A stretch of DNA of 64,000 bases from Rhea pennata (Eukaryota > Chordata > Aves > Rheiformes > Rheidae): the NCBI RefSeq assembly GCF_028389875.1, contig NC_084669.1, positions 10,342,501 through 10,406,500 of the forward strand, given 5' to 3'. Every line of letters starts with the position of its first letter. The stretch's first letter is position 1. The notes below the pieces were generated by a model. The model saw only the letters and a list, made by a program, of their open reading frames with translations, was not told the DNA's origin and made no database searches. Below are positions 49,811 through 63,500 of the stretch, piece after piece. The position numbers and the translations under genes are program-made.

Positions 49811-52800
49811 GAGGAAAAATGTTGATCATTCTCCAATAAAACTTTTATTTTTTAAAAATAATGCATTATTGACATTTGTTAGTTGCTCTGTTACCAGCCA
49901 CAGTGATCTACATTTACAACCTCTAGGCTTGGTTACTGCACCTAGGTGTGTTTAGGGACAAATTTGACAACTCTGAAAAAGCTGCAACTGGAACAGACCC
50001 CAACAGCTAATCTTGTCAGCAACCTGAATGGTAACACGTGCATCACCAATGTACTCTGCTTTCATCACTGGCCCTCTGCAGAGCTGAACTCAAATAGATG
50101 TCTCAATCCTGACACTCAGTATCTTTACAGGATGGACCCCTGCTTCTACTGAAAGAGCAATCTTTTTTAACACTGAACTACACCCTTCTCAGGGGATCTC
50201 TTGTAGGATCAGTCAGCAACAAAGATGAGACTTGCAAAACCCAAAAGAGTTGTCAGAGGCTGGTGCAAGAATAAAATTAACTTTTGCAAGAGATGAACAC
50301 AACAACAAATCCTTACCACCTTCCCAACAAAGAGCAAAATTAATTTCTTGAGTTACAATTAAAAATAAAAGTAAGCATACTCAAACCTTTGGGAGACAAT
50401 AACTGAGACAATGAAATAAGGAAGCAAGGTTTAAATAAGGAATAGTCTTATTTAAACTTTAAAATGCATAAGGCATTCAGACACTATCATGATGAGAAAG
50501 TGAAATCTAAAACATTAGAGAGCTATTCTGTTCTTGAGTTTCCTCTAAACTCACATCATTGCTATACAGATCCAATTATCTATTACAAATTAATTCTTCT
50601 AGTTCTTCCAGCACATTTTTATCTCTTTGTCTCTGTCAGAACGCTGCTGTCACTACTTGCAAAGAAAACCAATGAAGGAAGTATTTCCCCATTGCCTAGT
50701 GATGCAAATAAATAATCTAGCTTTTCTACACTCTTGCTCATCAAGCTGAACTGGGTTTGACAACTGGAATGTATTAATTAAACCCTTGCACATTTAAGGG
50801 GAAAAGAGTCACTCTGCCAAAATAAAATGGGGCAATAATGAGGATTGGCGTTGGAGTATCTCTACTGAAAAGTTGCCACATTTCTAGACATCCACTCAGT
50901 CATTCACTCTTCCCTCCCACTGCTTCATGAGGATCACCAGTTTGGTATGAAGTTCAGAAACAAGAGCAACAGCAAGTAGCAGCAAAGCTAAGTGGGTGCA
51001 GTGTGTATTTTTCATTTCTCTTACTAATGAAATGAAATATTTTAAAATGATCGTATATGATTTTTCTCCTACCATTCTTACAAAGGGAAAACAAAAGACT
51101 AAGGAGAAGGCCAGCACTTTGCCATGTAAACACTAACATTCATGGCCATTTTGACCTCCTTAGAAAAAGGAGAAATTTACCAACACATAAACAATCTCTT
51201 TTGGCTTTTATAGATTAATTATCCTAGAGAGCGTCCCTTCCTTTTGTAGGGTAGTAGTACGCAACTGGAAAAAATAACGTTCCAGGCTAGGCTTGTACAA
51301 CACTCACTTTGGTGTAGGAGAACAGGAGAGAGAAAGAATACTAGAACGTCCCTTTCCTCTTTTCTAGTTTATATGTCAGAAGACCAGTTAGTAGTGCAAT
51401 GCAGGCAAGCTTGGCCGCAGCAACAGCAGAGCAGGTGGCAGACAGGCTGCTGGACTGAACAGTCCCCTTACATGGCTAGCCAGAAACAAGTGAGGACCCT
51501 GGGGCCACCACCCAGGGAAGGACAATTGTGGCAAGTCCTATCACCACACTCCCTAGTAGCTTTGCACAGCAGAAGTTCCCAAGGATAGCCCAGAAGGGAG
51601 AGCAAAACACTGAACATTTGAAAACAACTAATTGCCTAAGAGTGATTAATAAGTAGGCCACACAGATCATGTTTTTACCATCAACACGTTAAACCATTTA
51701 TAAGAAAGTTTTGTAATTTTGCATAATTAAGTCTCTAAATAATGCAGATTTGAAGACTACAGAGTAACTGCACTTAAAGTCGATACTATTTTAATTATAT
51801 AGAAAAGACATAATTTGAAAAAACAGCCTTGCAGTTTATTACATTTACTTCTGTCAAATAACTTATAATTGTGTGACAAGGTGCCTGAGAAAAGTATTGT
51901 GGGTTTTTTTTGCCTTTTTTAAACAGCTTATGCCACTCGAAAAGGATTACTCCCTTTGTAAGTTGCTGTTTCAACTGAAGGGTACCAATTAATTAAGCCA
52001 TTTACATAAAACTGTCTTGGATCAGCTACCTACAAAGATAAAGGCTGAAATCTAGCTTCTAATTGAACAAATAAAGTTTCAAGAATAAATATATGTTGGT
52101 AATTATCTGTAATAATACAAATTAGGAAATTTAGCTGATAACATGAGTATGACAGAAATTAAGACTAAATTCTTATCACCCAAACTGAATAAGGAGTAGT
52201 CTATCCAAAAAGACATTCTTTAAATTTATCTTTCATTTACCATCACATTACATATCCTTGTATCATTTAATGTCTTGCCATATCACCTGATGGGAAGTAA
52301 GAGGAGGCAGAAAGTGTCTATTTCAAAGGTGTGCTTATTTTGATTATATTTATTTATTTATTCTCATTTGGTGGTGGACAGGAGAGAAAAGAAAAACCTA
52401 TATTTGATGCAAGCAGTCATTATGTACACAGAGGGGAATGATAAATGACAACATTTAGCAAAATAACCCAGGGTACTTTAAAACTCAAAATCAAAAGCAA
52501 ACAGTATACTTATCTAAGTATATCCAATTGATATGAGTTTGCAGTACCCTGTGTCTTTTGTTGCAGTAGTTTCAGCAGAAGAAACCCAACTGAAAGCAAA
52601 TTTTCGGTCTCTCTAGCATTTAGCTACAATCTGTATTTTTTCCGCTATTCTTACAAGTTGTACAAAAAGTTCTTAAGCCCATGAAGACGCACATCGACAG
52701 TAGAGATTTGCAGTGCTGCTCTGCAGCAGCACAGACAGACCCTCATGAAAAATAATTTTTGTGCTCAGTCTCTAGCACAGAAGGTGCTCATCCTCCACCT
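49811..52800. other. A+T-rich intron, no gene seen
   Basis: Unique sequence with homeodomain-type cores at 51700-52400. ORFs under 85 codons are not protein-like. Confidence 0.45.
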
Positions 52801-52960
52801 GTGTGGTGGCTCAGCTGATTAATGATCTGACTGTGACAGCTGTTTTGCATGCAAAACTTCCACTGATGCGAGCGGTGGGCTTTCTGCCCACATACTGTCT
52901 CGCGGACACAATTCTGAGTCATATCACGCAACCCGAGTCAGGTCTCTTCCCCTTCTAATA
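52800..52960. promoter_or_regulatory. Candidate enhancer with perfect 16-bp POU-like palindrome
   Basis: GTTTTGCATGCAAAAC at 52842-52857 is a perfect inverted repeat made of two overlapping octamer half-sites (TTTGCAT and ATGCAAA). It is preceded by TGACTGTGACAGCTG, which contains a TALE-type TGACAG core and a CAGCTG E-box. Locally raised CpG follows (GCGAGCG, TCGCGG, CACGCAACCCGAG). A POU dimer site is inferred. Confidence 0.35.
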
Positions 52961-53164
52961 ACTGTATTCTTTGCTAATGGGTGGGATACATTTTCTTTCA
53001 GTATATCACAATGAACAGTTCTTGCCACATGTAAATCACACTTGTAATTTTAAAAATTTAATCTTGAGAGATTTAATGTTAATGCTTGCTATATTTATCT
53101 CAAGGAGGAGATTCAGCATCTCACAAGGAGCTGAGACTGCACGTTAAACATGCTATTGCACTTA

Positions 53165-53283
53165 TCAAACCAGATCTGTAAGGCTTATGAAACCATTCAC
53201 GTATATAACTTGGAGAACTCAGTGGAAACACGCATCTATGTAACAGTAACCACAACTCTAAGTATTTGCAGGATCAGGGCCCA
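53165..53283. mobile_element. Ancient palindromic MITE-like element
   Basis: The right end TAAGTATTTGCAGGATCAGG then GCCC matches the TAAGTGTTTGCAGGATCAGGGCCC end of the family proposed at 18002-18118. The left part (CTTATGAAACCATTCACGTA then TATAACTTGG) fits the opposite arm weakly. It is decayed. Confidence 0.45.
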
Positions 53284-53864
53284 AATCAGCAAGAGATTTC
53301 ACACTGGAAACATCCCAACTCAATTTTTACTACTGCACAATGATACGTCATTCAGTTAGGATTACTGGGAACAGAACTGAGCTCTGTAGGCCAGAAGACA
53401 GCCCTACTATATTTACGCTGTGTCTTCACGCTGTGAGCTGCCACTAGAAGAGCCAAACAAACAAATATCTGGCAAATAATCATTTAATATTACATCCTCT
53501 GTCTGATCCTTGACTGAAGTACCTCAAAGCTTTTATAACGTTTTGTAAAAACGTCTGAACTGAGTCACTGAAGTAAGCAAGATCTTTTTATTTTAATGCT
53601 CTGGTGAATTGGTTCCCAGTATACAATTCCAACCCCTTCAAGTCCACCACTGAGTCGCTGTTGTTGGTCTTCGGCAGTTCAATGCTGGACGTGCAAGTTC
53701 TTGTTGTGTTCACTCATGCCGGGGCTTTCTGGCCAGATCCGCAACATTCGGACCTGGTGCCCCAGCCCCCTCCCCACGGATCCCCAGGGGATTTCACATG
53801 AACATGAAAATACTTGGAGGCAGCTGCAAACAATGGCAGTAAGCCTGGGGCAGGCTAGGGGGGA

Positions 53865-53912
53865 TGTGTGAGTACGCGTGTGTGTGCACCCGCGCACGTG
53901 CAGCGCGTGGAG
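53865..53912. repeat. (GT)n grading into CpG-rich E-box sequence
   Basis: GT-rich sequence leads into CACCCGCGCACGTGCAGCGC, which holds a perfect CACGTG E-box flanked by GCGC words. It may be a simple repeat that has gained CpGs, or a small regulatory site. Confidence 0.5.
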
Positions 53913-53929
53913 GGTGTGGGCTGTGATAA

Positions 53930-56900
53930 TTAGGGAGGAGAGGCCCTGCTGTAATAGACTGAGAAGAAATGAGCTACCAGCTTCAACAAGTCATGCATCA
54001 GAGCAGCTGAGGGCACTCAGCAGTTCCCAGGAAGTGATAGCAACAGCACTGCTGCCTTCGTGTAGCTCTCGCACTGCATCGCTTTCAGCAGCTCTCGCGT
54101 ACTTGTTTTAGTGACTTCTTCAGCTGCAGTCTAAATATAACACTAGGTAAATGTGACAAAATAGGGTCTCTCTTGCCCTATTTTTGTATCTATTTCAAGG
54201 AAACATCACAAAAAAATGATATATCAATCCTGGAGAGAGAACTGCACGTCTAGTATCATAAGCAACAATGAAACACCTTTAGAAATATACCTTCACACAA
54301 GAATGCATGTGCATAAATCAAAGCATAAATACACACACACATACATAAATGCACAAGAGAAGATGTTGTTCATGAATGTACACAATGGAGAAGACAATGT
54401 GCCACTTCTTAATCCAGTCCTTACCACTAGCCTAAAATTATCAGTATAATATAATGTAAAAATCCTAAAAGTTTTTTTGAACAGTGTTTCAGAAAATCCC
54501 TTTGCATTTTATAACTGGTTGCAAAAATTAAAAGGTTGTTTGACACAGATATGTTTACTGATGCCTGACTTGACAAAATATTATGCAGGTTCTCTGCTTT
54601 TACCTTGAAGGTGCACTAGCATCTAACAGAAAGCAATACTTTTATGTTCCAGAAGTTAGATGTGATAAATATAATCACTGTAATGAGAACCCATAAATAC
54701 ATTGTGTATGATCACCTCATGGCAATGGATATAATGACATATAAATACCATTTGACACATTACAAATAGCACAACACACAAAACTGTCCACCATACTTCT
54801 TTAGCCACCACACATCACAGCCTCTGGTGCTAACAAATTATATAATAAAATAAAAGGAAAATAAAAACAGAACATGGCCCATAAGAAGCTGTTTTTATTT
54901 TCACTGGGAAGCTCATTTTCCTTCTCTGCCCGCAACTATCTATTGCTCTCTATCGCTGATTCTAGAAAATGGCAGCACTTACATTTAAAGATGTTATCCA
55001 TCTTTAAAAAGAAGGTCCACTGACTTAGCAGAAAATCTAAAATGCTCTCCTTTGTAGGAATATACTCATTTCTAATCTCAAGATTGATTAAACAAGAGAA
55101 AAATAACTGCCCCCAAAAGAGAAAATAACTGCCCACATTTTTTTTTAAATACAGTCTATGTTTTAACTTTACACCAAAAAGCTAAGACCTCTACCGTGTA
55201 CATGTGAGGCTACAACTCCAGAATGGTGCATTTCTCTGAAGGCTATCTAGCAGCTGGCCATAGGCAATATTTCACTTTCTGCAGCTACTATTTTGATGCA
55301 CCTATTGAACCATATGAAGGAGATGGTCTTTTGAAAGATCATGACCTCTGAATTGCACATCCTGTTGACTGTTGCCAATTTCTGTGATGCAACAGCCATT
55401 AACGTATATATTTGAAACCATATTGCACTTGGCTCCTTTAGCACACTAATGAAACGCTAATGAAAGCTTTCTGGTTGATGTATCTGGAAATTGGTTTAAT
55501 TTATACTCATGGAACTGGCAGATGATAGCTAAGGAATTGCCCCATTGCCTTTACAGGAAAATGAGTTTGAGGTATCAGTTCTAGAAATGAAATTATAATT
55601 CAGTTTCTACTTCTGTTTTGCCCCAGATGACTTTAGACATTACCTCATTAGCTACCATCAGAAAGAAATCACTGTTACAACTTGCCATGCCTCTGGCTGC
55701 AGTTACATTCTTAGTCTGATTTTAAGTAACAATTCCTAAGTAAAAGGCTATATAACTGATTACTAATCCATTGAGCTGTCTAGGCTATATATAGCACCAT
55801 CATACACTATTTATTTGCATGAAATTCTGCATCAAAATATTTCTCTGGGACTACAGTGACCTGGCAAGATACTACAGGGATGGATGACTTAGTTATTCTA
55901 AGCAAGATATTCTTAGCAAGTCAATGACTCTCAAAATGTTAAAACATATGTATGAAGCTGTAGATCAAAAAGGAAAATATATTGCATATTTCCTTTCTGA
56001 TTTTTTTACTCTAAAAACAGACTATTAAGAAACAATATTGCAAAAATCTTAGTTTTTAATCAGCTAGCTCTATTCCACATTATTCCTATATTTAATCCTC
56101 TACAGATGCCAAAGATAAGATAGAAACATAATTAAATGAAGAGCAAGGAAGAGATGTCCTGAACCTAAATGTGTCTAAGATAACCTACTTTTTGGAATCT
56201 AAACAAACCTGTCTTTAAACATTTCTTCTGCTACGTGCCTCACTTGGAAGCATCTTCCTTTCCACGTGAAAATCCCAAAGCTGAATCCCTAACACCAACG
56301 TGACTAAAGACCTCAAGAGCTTTTATTCCTTAAAATGTACAATCATTTCTCACTAGCTGACACTAGCCGTTGACCTGTGTGATTTGTTATCTTCGACATA
56401 AAGTACACAAAAAGCTCTAGAAATTCCACATGTAGGACCATCTGGTTAGTGTTACACCATTTATTCCACTCTTTTTCCATGAAATGTTTGAGCCAGAAGT
56501 ATACGGAACACTAATAATAAGTAGAATGTTCAACAAATGTTAATGACTAACTATAACTTTTCACATCTTTCATTCTAAATTCTTCATGGACGCAATCCGT
56601 GTGTTTTTAGAAATCCTCACCATTAGAGAATTCTCTCACCGGCCTGAAGAACTGATATTTTTCCTTTTCATAATACTTGGCATTTATATGTGCATAGAAA
56701 TCAAACATGAGGAGTTAAAATGGTACATATTTTACTTCTCAATCACTTACACATGCTTAAGTTCTGTGATAGGACGATGTCTCTGTTATTTAACGTGTTG
56801 AATATAGAAGGTATACGCTGGCTTTCAAGTGCATAGCAAACAATATTCTGTGCAGAAGAGCATATGGTCATTTTTTCAAGCTTAGATGTAGCAATGAGTG

Positions 56901-59900
56901 GGAATCTGTTTTCTCATCCCACAAAAGCTTTTAAGAGTTCAAAAATTTTCCAAGGCCACATCAGGATGAAAATTAATTCTTTTCTATGTGATAAATCAGA
57001 AGAGAAAGGAGCATACACTCATCCCACTCCAGAACAGCCAACAGCTCAGTAATTATTATGCTCCTCTAGGATCCAAGGCATCAAGATTCGATTCCCTAAT
57101 CCAGACAGAAGATTTAGCTGAGGTGTGAAACTTCACTCTTCAAACTACTGACTCTTCCAGGGCAGATGTCTAAGTTTTGCCTGTTGCAATATTCAATTCT
57201 AAATTAAAGTTATTATAGCAACAAGCATTTGGAGTCAAGTCCCCCACAGCTCCCCTAGGCACACCCATTTGACTAGAGGGATGGACAAGAAAAGGGCAGC
57301 GGACACTAGGTCTGCGCATCTGTCATTTCGACCAGAAATTCTCTTTGTCAAAACTAGCCGAAAATGCTTCAGAAAACAGCTTCAGCGTTGACAATGTTGA
57401 CACATCTGTGTTGATCTTTTTTTGGTCTAAAAGACTCTCACCATCTATGCTGGGATGCTACAGCGCTCATCCACACTTGTTGGTGTACCAGATAGGATCC
57501 ACAGGGTTCAGAGCTTTCCAGAACTGGAACTGAAGATTAGGCTCCCAAAGATTTGTCTCCCAGCCCACTGATCTGACTAGACTGATGGCCAAATCAGGTA
57601 TTTCCAAGCCATCTTATTCCACTGCCATCATGGAAGAGTATTTTAGGCCTTGAGAAGCAGATTCTTTCCTCACAGGATCATCAAGGGGTTCATTTGGTTT
57701 TCTAATTTTAACCTCTGTCCTTGTGATTGTTTTATAAGCTGTAGGAATCAGGTTATCTGCTGATCTGACTGGAGAGCCTGAAAGGGAACCAACTCAACTT
57801 TTTATTCTAGCCATTGGTAATCCCTTCTCAAGCTTTTCAGTTCCCTCCAGACTCTTGTCAAGGAATAGTTGAGGCTCTTGTCAGAGAGTGATGCTGCCTG
57901 GCACATCAGCAACACCTGGAGTATGTTCTCCGTTAGAGGACAAATGAGTTTCTAGGGCCTAACTACCCTCTAGAGCACTGTCAGGCTTCCAGTGACTGAC
58001 CGCATCAAGGATGGGCCTAGCATTTTTGTGGCATCACAATACAATGAATAAGACAAGTTTTGGATTGACTCCCTTGCAGTTATGTGCATAATGGAAATGT
58101 ATAAAACATACATTCAGTGGAGAAATATATCCTAGAAGCTCACCCATGTTCACCAGGTCAGTGAACATTTTATAATCTATTTTTATGTTTGCAACAAAGC
58201 AAACAAGTGCCAGATTCCAGACCAATAATAACTTCTTACCAAGTGCATGCATGTAACAAGAGACACCAAACAGCTCGAGCAAAGTAGGAACAGGATGATG
58301 CATTGCTTGGAAAAATGTTAAGGAATTGTACCTCCTTTCATATCATCACAGGCTCATCCTTTCAAACACCATTATAAATTGAAGAGCTATAATGAATTTT
58401 GTCATGGGTTAGGAGTTTGGTTTGAAGCAACAATACTACATTTGATTCAAGAATAACCTATTGTGACCTATAATACCAGCGTGCCAGCTTTAAGTTAACT
58501 GACCACAACCAGCAAACAGTTATTAACATGGTGACTGTGTGGGGACACAAAGATATGCACTGTCTGTGTTGCCGAACCACAAAGTATTTTTAAAAGGAAA
58601 AAAAAAAAATTAAAGAGGACAGTCTCTCCCTCCCCAACAATGAACTTATTCAATCTTTACAGTCTTTTGTGCTTCTTTATTGGAATATTCGGCTAATTTC
58701 CAAAATTACAGCTGGTGGTTGACTTAATAGGATTTGTACACTAAACAAATGACAGTGTTCACAACAGGGCTAAATGTTACACTAAATCAGGGATTAGAGC
58801 ACCCTTGTATATATGTCACATGTCAAAATCATCCTACAGCTTTGCAATTGATTATAAAGTATTCTGTAAGTACATACTGTAATAAGGCTACCCCTGACAT
58901 CCAGACACTAATTACTATTCATTATTAAATTAATCCATTTGGCAGAATTGGCACCAATTTACTATGTTCTCATTCTAAAACACTGAATGTGTGTTTTCTT
59001 TTGGGTCGGATGTAAAAAAAGAAAAGATTTAAGGAATGACCTCCAAAATGGCAATGTGGATACCAGTTGGCAGTGGCCACATGAGCAGTGGTGCTGGCTG
59101 CATTCCTCCGAAAAAGAAAGGATGTGAACCCCACGGGTCTCCAGTGGCACAGAGAACAGCAGTGACGAGGTCAAACTAAATGCTGGATCTCCCATGCATA
59201 GCAGAATCAAACTGCTATTGCACTTACAGGCCAGCTCAGATCATCTGTTCTTGCCTTTACATCAACAACAGATGGTTCATATAAGAACTCAGTATACCCT
59301 CAACCTGGCAAGAAGTTATGCTTCTTTCAGATTTTGAGGAATATGGTTGCCTAAGGACAGACATACGCTTTGCTATAGGTCTATTTGGTAGTAAACACCC
59401 TTTTAAGAAAGGCAGTATTTTTTCGGAAGCAAGTAACGAAAACTTGTATCTGAAGACACAGGGAAAGCAATTATTTAACAAACCAAATAATTATAACAAA
59501 TTAAAAGCAAAAACCCCAATTCTTGTAATAACTTAAATACAAAAAGTTCATTCTTATAATAATTTAAATAATACAAGTGAGTTCAGTGACTTGCTTTTGT
59601 GAACAGTACAGTATACTTTTGTCCTATTTTCCTCATAATAAAGAAAATTATTTTTGTTCAAGCCATAACACTGTTCACCTCAAAGGTAGAAATGCCAGGC
59701 ATAGAAAATTTCCAGGTATAATTCCTGAGTTTGAGAAAGTAACTGTGAGGAGTTGGTTATGATGGAGATGCACACAAAGCCCTCGTTACAATGCACCTCT
59801 TGCTTCTGCTTATTGAAAGAAGAGCTTTGGAAAGGCTTGAAGAATATTTTTGATACTGTCATTTTCTTTGCTCATCACTTTGACCATTGTTACTCCTCTT

Positions 59901-60079
59901 TGCTTTAGTTTCCCCTTTTCTGTTATATAAACATAATCTGCTGGCTTTTTATTTGAAAGCAGTCTCAGCCTAATCCCCTCCCAACCTATTCTCATGTATT
60001 TATTCCAGAGGCAATAGCTCCCACCTCCAGTCAGCCCCTGACAGCAGAGTCCATCACCCACTTGTTACCTTTTCAAGCA
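53930..60079. other. A+T-rich intron, no gene seen
   Basis: Unique sequence with a short (CA)n near 54330-54341 and a near-direct repeat of GAGAAAATAACTGCCC at 55096-55134. No exon is supported on either strand. Confidence 0.45.
55096..55134. repeat. Near-tandem 16-17-bp direct repeat
   Basis: GAGAAAAATAACTGCCC is followed after 6 bases by GAGAAAATAACTGCCC. The copies differ by one A. Confidence 0.85.
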
Positions 60080-60590
60080 AGGATCTTTGTGCTTTCTCCC
60101 CTGCTGCCCCTCATGCTTGGGAGGGCTCCTTGTTCGAGTCCACAAAGCTGCCTCGTTATCCTCCTTCAAATCCCCTCTCAAGCCTCCTCTTAACTCAGAT
60201 GCCAGGAGAAAAGCTTGACAACAGCTACAGCATTGCAACACTGAACCCACTACCCACACAGCTAACCTTCTTACCAACCCCTTGCACCTCCCCAGCTCCT
60301 TATATCCACCTGTTCTCTCCTGCCTTTGGGTTTAAAAGTTACTGCAGGAGAAGAGGCTAAATCAGCTTGATGGCTCTGTGTTTGCTGAGGTCTAAGAATG
60401 CACATAGCCATCAGCTGACACAAGGCAACTTGTGAAACCTGAGAAAATATCTACATCTCTGAGCCACTTGGATGTAAATTCTCTGGAGTGGGCAACACTT
60501 TGCTCTGTTTCTGGGTACTGCCTATAGGTTCTTGTCCTAGTTATTTTACAGTACAAAAGTATTATTAGAAATACAATAAGATGTTAATGC
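60080..60590 (+). mobile_element. Ancient CR1/L3-type LINE 3' end
   Basis: CTCCTTCAAATCCCCTCTCA, continuing AGCCTCCTCT at 60161-60190, translates in one frame as SFKSPLKPPL, the FKxxLKTxLF motif near the end of L2/L3-type reverse transcriptases. Downstream, GATGTAAATTCTCTGGAGTG, then CTCTGTTTCTGGGTACTGCC and TACAGTACAAAAGTATTATT, fits the matching 3'UTR (TGTAAACTCTTTGGGGCAGG ... TACTGCAATACAAATAATAA). The intervening part is decayed. It is non-functional. Confidence 0.6.
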
Positions 60591-61341
60591 TCGCTTTTCT
60601 AGATGCCTATTTGTGTGTGTTACCGCAGCTTGGAAGCCTGAGCACATGAACAGAGGACAGAAAGTTTACTAAACAGTTGAATGAAATATGGATTAGTCTC
60701 TTAGAGTATGGAACATATAGCCCATATTTAAATATGAGTAACACAGACAAAGTTCTGATCTAACAAATATTTATTTAGCTGAGTGACAGATATATATAGT
60801 TACAAACTACCTGGCTCCTATCCATTAATACAGATGCCTTGACTGGAATGTTAAAAAAGCAAATTATAATATCAACATTCTCTCTCAGTTTACTACTCCC
60901 ACTGCCTCTTCTCCCATCTTGTAGGAGAAATAACAGAGCAGCGTGACTCAGTCTGACCAGCTTCATGGGCAACATTACAACCTTTAGCTACTAGGGAATT
61001 ATCTCATTTACAAAGCTAGATTTTATTTAATAGATCAACTGGTTTTTGAGTCAGAGTAAAACAAGGGGGTTGTGCAATACAGAACAGAGAAGATGACTCA
61101 AAAATAAAAGCTCTGAATTGTTCAACATATGGGAAACAGATCCTTGATTGAAACAATCACCTCAATTTTAAATCTGCCATTTAGTATAGAAAAAAGCATC
61201 ACGGTAATTTCACTCTAAATAGAAATGCACACATTTCAAGAGCAAAATTCCCAAATTTTAACTTCTTTCTTTGTCTATTGAATCAGGTCTTGCTTAAAAA
61301 ATCTCATTTAGGAAAGTGAGGGATAGGTTTTACTCCTTGCC

Positions 61342-61379
<38 letters not shown>

Positions 61380-63050
61380 TTTTACAAGTGGAAAAATATC
61401 CCACAGAGGCTGCAGGGTAATGTTTTTCATTAACCGGAACGCACATTTTCAGAAGTAAAACTGCATGCTTTTTTCTGTCAATAATTAACAAATTATTGTA
61501 TATAATTTCTTAAAAATTACTCCCCAGATATTGAATGAGTTTGCTGTTCCTTTACACCAATGAATACTGCCAACCTGTTTGTTTTTAAGAACAAAGGGAG
61601 AAGTCCAAAGCCTATTGCTGCAAGCCATATTTTCAATTCCTATCTTCTGCATAGTTTTGAACTATAAAAAAGAAAATCTTTTTCTAAAACTTACTTAATA
61701 TAGAAAAATTAGCATGACCAAAACAGTTTCAAACTCCAATCTTCAAATGAAAGTGCAAAACGAATTTGAAACTGCAAATGAAGTAACATTTGTTTTAGTA
61801 AACAGCAATTTGTGCAGATAAGGTTATTTACATAAGAACTAAACAACATTTTTTCCATCTGTATTATTTGTCAAGATGGATCCAAAATCCAAGAAAAGTA
61901 AAATTGAATAAACAAGGGTATCTGTATATTTAAAAATCAATTTCTTCTATTACTTTTCCTAATACTACATCAGCACAATATAACTGCCATTTTAAGGAAG
62001 TCTTACAACGTTTGAATGAGCAAGTGTACTTCATTACAAGAGATAAAAGTTTCTTCTTCCCTACAGTGAATACAGGTAATTTCAGAAGCTCTGGCTTATA
62101 ATTATTCATTGCTGAAAGGCTTTAAAGAGGTCCATACTGAATACAGTGACCTCCAGCTTCCCCTCAGAATGAATGGAGGTAAAAATTCTCATTTTGTTGG
62201 AATGCTGGTTGATAACTGTTAGGCAAAACATGCATTTCTTTATTACAGCGTGGTCTACAGGTTCATTTAAATAACAATATAATCCAGCATAAAAGTCACA
62301 AAAGAATTATCTGGCAATTTCAATATGTTGAAATGTATTATTAGTGCTAACAATGGGCACCTTAAGTAAATAAATGAATGTCTTTTTTATTGGCAGCATT
62401 ATTTCCAATTATTTAACTTTACAGAATAGCAAACTTTATAATTCAACATCTTGGTCAAGAGTGTTTGCTTGTGTAACTTTTGAACTAGAATTGACATGTT
62501 TAAATGTCTCTTCAATTTTCTCTTTCTTCCCCAGCCCATCCCCCAAACGTATAAAAATACATTATCCAAACACAGGGAGTAGTATTATGTCCTTATTTAT
62601 AAGATATTTAAAGAGACACCTTATTACTGTCAGTATTGCCAAAAGAAAACCAAAAAGCTAGAAATTAGATTTTTTATTAAAGATTTCAACCCAGCTATGG
62701 TATTATATTCTATTTTACAAATGCATCAGCAGTTTACACATGGCATCAACAGTGTTTTGTGACCTAAAATCCTACAGACATCAGAATAAAATTCAACATT
62801 TTAAAGGCTAATTATTACAGGATTATCATATCTATTGCAGAAGATCCCAACCCAATCCATTACCAATAAGATACAAATTACAGTGTCAGAGGTACATGGC
62901 CTCTGGCCTTGATATGGTGTCTAAAAATGCATGATGAGCAAGTGCTGTCTTAGAAAGCATTCACAATGCATGGCTTCAAATTTCTCCAGGAGGAGGAGCT
63001 GTGCTGGTTATCAGGGATCGCACTGCATTTAATTTGTCAGAATATCCTGA
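60591..63050. other. A+T-rich intron, no gene seen
   Basis: Unique, strongly A+T-rich sequence with the A32 run. No exon is supported. Confidence 0.45.
61346..61377. repeat. A32 homopolymer
   Basis: Thirty-two uninterrupted A, flanked by unique sequence. Confidence 0.9.
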
Positions 63051-63089
63051 GTGCTCACACAGGTTTCAGTGTGTGAACTCAGGTTCAGA

Positions 63090-63500
63090 TTATTTTTTCG
63101 TGTTCGCTACGCTTGTGAACCCACCGTAACCAGTGTGGTTCCACAGGACCTACCTCCAGACACGACGTGCTTCGATGTGGCTCTTACCACTGTGGGTGCC
63201 CTATGATTTGATGCTGCTCACGAACAAGGCTGTGGCACAGACAGTCGCTCGACTGCAGAGCTCTCACGCAGCTCACTGTTGCAGCGACTTTTTGAGGACT
63301 CTGCTACAAACTTCCTTAGCCGTGTTTTAGATACTCTCGCCCCTGCTGACATGCCAGTTCATTATTTCCCCTTTGCACAACATTTCTATCTCCACTGCAG
63401 AGCTGATGTAGTTGGCTCAGTGCACAGCTTAGTGGTGGTTCAGCTTGTATTGCCAATAAAAAAAGCTAAGTTTGATTTAAGCCCCTGGTCTTTGCACTTA
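63090..63500. other. CpG-richer unidentified patch
   Basis: CpGs cluster at 63098-63300 (TTCGCTACGC, CACGACGTGCTTCGATG, GTCGCTCGAC). The patch ends in CAATAAAAAA at 63453-63462 followed by GCCCCTGGTCTTTGCACTT, which superficially resembles a polyadenylation region. It shares AGTCGCTCGA and a 16-of-17 word with positions 11-53. It may be a decayed repeat or LTR, but I cannot identify it. Confidence 0.35.

Noticed and set aside
63440..63500. LTR polyadenylation region
   Set aside because: AATAAA followed by CCTGGTCTTTGCACTT is suggestive, but no TG...CA ends, primer-binding site or target duplication was seen.
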